Source: Gammaproteobacteria bacterium (lineage in GTDB: Bacteria; Pseudomonadota; Gammaproteobacteria; Ga0077536). From it: a DNA stretch of 64,000 nucleotides. Each line of letters opens with the position of its first letter. The first letter of the stretch is position 1. The position numbers were made by a program, and so were the translations under genes. Under the pieces are notes generated by a model. That model saw nothing but the letters and a program-made list of their open reading frames with translations. It searched no databases and had not been told where the DNA came from. Location of the stretch: contig JACKNH010000010.1 in NCBI GenBank assembly GCA_024234975.1, forward strand, positions 1-64,000, in the 5' to 3' direction. Below, in pieces: positions 62,167 to 64,000 of the stretch.

Positions 62167-63045
62167 TCAATTGCCCATTTCGCTCAACGCATGGCGCCCG
62201 GTCCAATCCTTGGCGAACTGCCAGGCGGAACGTCCGCTGCGGGAACCATGCAGCTGCGCCCACTGCAGCGCAGCCCGTTCCATGGCCGAGGCGTCGGTAT
62301 CGACGTGGCCCAGTCGCGACAACCAGTGCTGCACGATATCGAGATACTGCTGCTGTTTGAAAGGATGAAACGCGAGCCAGACGCCGAAGCGCTCAGACAA
62401 TGAAATTTTTTCTTCTACCGCCTCGCCGTAATGGACTTCACCATCGACGTAGGTGTGGTCGAGGTTGTCACGTTGCATTTCAGGTAACAGGTGGCGGCGG
62501 TTTGACGTCGCATAGATCAGGAGATTGGACGGCGCGCTGTATACCGAGCCATCGAGGGCGACTTTGAGCGCCTTGTAACCGGTATCGTTGGCGTCGAACG
62601 ACAAATCGTCGCAGAACAGGACGAATTTTTCGTCACGGCCACGCAATGCCGCGGCGATATCCGGCAGGTTGCCGAGGTCGTGGCGGTCAACCTCTATCAA
62701 CCGCAGGCCGGCGGCGGAATGCGCATTCAACAGTGCTTTGACCAGCGACGATTTTCCTGTCCCGCGTGGGCCCCATAGCAAGGCGTGATTGGCCGGGAGA
62801 CCGCGCAGAAACTGACGGGTGTTCAGATCCAGAGCCGTCTTCTGTTCATCGATGCCGAGCAGGTCATCAAGTTGAATGCCCGACAAGCTGTCGACAGGTT
62901 CAACATGCGGTTGGCCGTGGCGTACCTGCCAGCGAAAAGCGATGGCGGAATTCCAGTCGGGATCCTGTGCCGCAGGTGGTATCAGCGCTTCCAGCCGGGT
63001 CAGTACTTCGTGGGCGTGGGTAATCAGTTTCTTGAGTCGTGACAT
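62167..63045 (-). CDS. DUF815-family AAA ATPase
   Basis: 292-residue predicted P-loop ATPase, starting at ATG 63045 (MSRLKKLITHAHEVLTRLEA); upstream ATGs at 63054 and 63072 are possible. Walker A is LLWGPRGTGKSSLVKALL, Walker B FVLFCDDLSFD, sensor region IYATSNRRHLLPE, and the arginine-finger/lid part SERFGVWLAFHPFKQQQYLD, typical of DUF815 proteins. Members are widespread in proteobacteria; cellular role not established. Followed after five bases by the phosphorylase gene and preceded by the adenylate cyclase gene. Confidence 0.85.
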   Translation of the reverse strand: MSRLKKLITHAHEVLTRLEALIPPAAQDPDWNSAIAFRWQVRHGQPHVEPVDSLSGIQLDDLLGIDEQKTALDLNTRQFLRGLPANHALLWGPRGTGKSSLVKALLNAHSAAGLRLIEVDRHDLGNLPDIAAALRGRDEKFVLFCDDLSFDANDTGYKALKVALDGSVYSAPSNLLIYATSNRRHLLPEMQRDNLDHTYVDGEVHYGEAVEEKISLSERFGVWLAFHPFKQQQYLDIVQHWLSRLGHVDTDASAMERAALQWAQLHGSRSGRSAWQFAKDWTGRHALSEMGN

Positions 63046-63101
63046 GCCGCGCATTGTACCGGATTTGGTCACTTACAGCCGGGCCGGCCGACGGCGTGAG
63101 C

Positions 63102-64000
63102 TTAGTCCGGCGTGGACAGCGCCCTGGACAGCAATAATTCCAATCGACGCTTGTGTTGCAACAGATGCGCCGACTGTAATTTGGATATGCCCTGGCTTGT
63201 CAGCAATGCCGGAGACAAATCCACGTCAGTCACATAGATGGGGTAGTGCTCGCTGCTCGGTCGGGCGCTACGGATGAACCGGGCGGCTGCTTCCAGCATC
63301 CGGTTGCCATGACTGCGGGTCGAGAATTCTTCGTTTCCACAATAGATGGTGTACTCACGGTCCCCGCTGGCGGTGACGTCACCAAAGATTCTTACCGCGA
63401 GATATTCCTCAGCAGTCGGCTGTAACTCATATCGCTCCACCAGATAGCCACCTGAACGTTCGCGAGAGAGTTGAAAGAAATCGATTTCGATGTTTTCCAC
63501 CTGGCTGTCATTTGCGTCATCGACGATGAAAATATGCCGGCGGGTAGAAGCGAAAAATTTGTATAGCTGACTGTAAATATGCCGGATGTCCGTAAAGTCG
63601 GCGACCTGGGTCGTCAAGGCGCCGTACTCATCAACAACGTAGATATTCGCCCGACTACCGACTGTTTCGACAAAAACCTGGATGTGCGTGGCCTGATTCA
63701 ACTTGAACATGGCAGGTAGCGGCGAATCCTCCAGACATTCCTGGTCGAACCGTGTTTCGACCCAGGTTCCATGGGCAACTGCCAGTGCGGACAACAGGTT
63801 CTGGTAACTGCCCAGGTTCTCACACTCCATCTGGCCGCCGCGATTGGTCAGCAGGTAGTGGTTATCGTCAATCTCGATTACATATGCGCGACGTTGATTC
63901 ACCGGCGCGGCGTAAAAGAACCCGGCTACGTCTCCGAAGAACTTTTCGACGCGCCGCTCGATGAGACTCGAGTATTGGGAGGCAAAGCTTTTTACGGTGA
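63102..64000 (-). CDS. cyaA: Class I adenylate cyclase, C-terminal part (5' end beyond window)
   Basis: The frame is open through the window edge, giving the last 298 residues. Similarity to the C-terminal half of class I adenylate cyclases is seen in SSLIERRVEKFFGDVAGFFY, LEDSPLPAMFKLNQATHIQV and NIYVVDEYGALTTQVADFTD; the catalytic N-terminal half would lie outside. Class I enzymes make cAMP for Crp-type regulators. The final AHLLQHKRRLELLL segment is specific to the end of the protein. Identification rests on pattern rather than catalytic residues, so some doubt remains. Confidence 0.75.
   Translation of the reverse strand, partial: TVKSFASQYSSLIERRVEKFFGDVAGFFYAAPVNQRRAYVIEIDDNHYLLTNRGGQMECENLGSYQNLLSALAVAHGTWVETRFDQECLEDSPLPAMFKLNQATHIQVFVETVGSRANIYVVDEYGALTTQVADFTDIRHIYSQLYKFFASTRRHIFIVDDANDSQVENIEIDFFQLSRERSGGYLVERYELQPTAEEYLAVRIFGDVTASGDREYTIYCGNEEFSTRSHGNRMLEAAARFIRSARPSSEHYPIYVTDVDLSPALLTSQGISKLQSAHLLQHKRRLELLLSRALSTPD

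Overview
The window is about 60% GC and looks like ordinary chromosome of a gammaproteobacterium. The gene order is of the Pseudomonas / Chromatiales / Xanthomonadales kind rather than enterobacterial: asd-fimV-truA-trpF-trpB-trpA-accD-folC-dedD-cvpA-purF, a dedicated dapC, eno-ftsB-ispD-ispF, gyrA-pheA-tyrA-cmk-rpsA-ihfB-lapB-pyrF-mfd, and a class I adenylate cyclase. No tRNA, rRNA, IS element, prophage or CRISPR array was found. I cannot place the organism below class level from the sequence alone.

Layout. 1-7.8 kb (+): end of carB, greA, rlmE, ftsH, glmM. 7.9-10.0 kb (-): dapC-dapD (lysine/peptidoglycan). 10.1-16.0 kb (+): leuB, asd, fimV. 16.0-24.3 kb (+): truA, the tryptophan genes trpF-B-A, accD, folC, dedD (SPOR), cvpA, purF. 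24.6-27.3 kb: a phage-shock (Psp) envelope-stress locus, pspA-pspB-pspC on the minus strand and pspF divergent. 27.7-28.9 kb (+): metZ. 29.3-33.9 kb (+): pyrG, eno, ftsB, ispD, ispF. 34.1-36.6 kb (+): an accessory pair, an AAHS-type MFS transporter and an Old-Yellow-Enzyme oxidoreductase, followed by a 225-bp tandem duplication. 37-44 kb (-): smr, purL, a secretin-N-like lipoprotein/secreted protein, a small cytoplasmic hypothetical, purB. 44.3-47.4 kb: rnt (+), mtaD (-), mtnA (+). 47.5-61.5 kb (+): gyrA, pheA, tyrA, cmk, rpsA, ihfB, lapB, pyrF, mfd, csiV. 61.4-64 kb (-): methylthioinosine-type phosphorylase, DUF815 ATPase, and the C-terminal end of cyaA, cut by the window edge.

Most unusual feature: from about 25,605 to 28,871 three consecutive genes (pspA 5' part, pspF, metZ) are recognisable almost residue by residue but the reading frame jumps every few tens of bases through one-base insertions and deletions, often in homopolymers, with very few substitutions and with normal overall gene lengths. 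Genes immediately on both sides are flawless. This is more like a stretch of uncorrected long-read consensus (gap fill) than natural decay, so the organism probably has a working Psp system and MetZ; reads are needed to decide.

Other items worth attention: a 131-bp ERIC-like palindrome whose right arm ends 7 bases before the pyrG start codon; two copies of a 110-bp terminal-inverted-repeat element inside a tandem duplication that also copied the 3' end of the oxidoreductase gene; a likely methylthioadenosine salvage route through methylthioinosine (mtaD, MTI phosphorylase, mtnA); and several conserved operons that lack usual members (no folP, kdsA, serC, hisC, aroA or lapA at their expected places).
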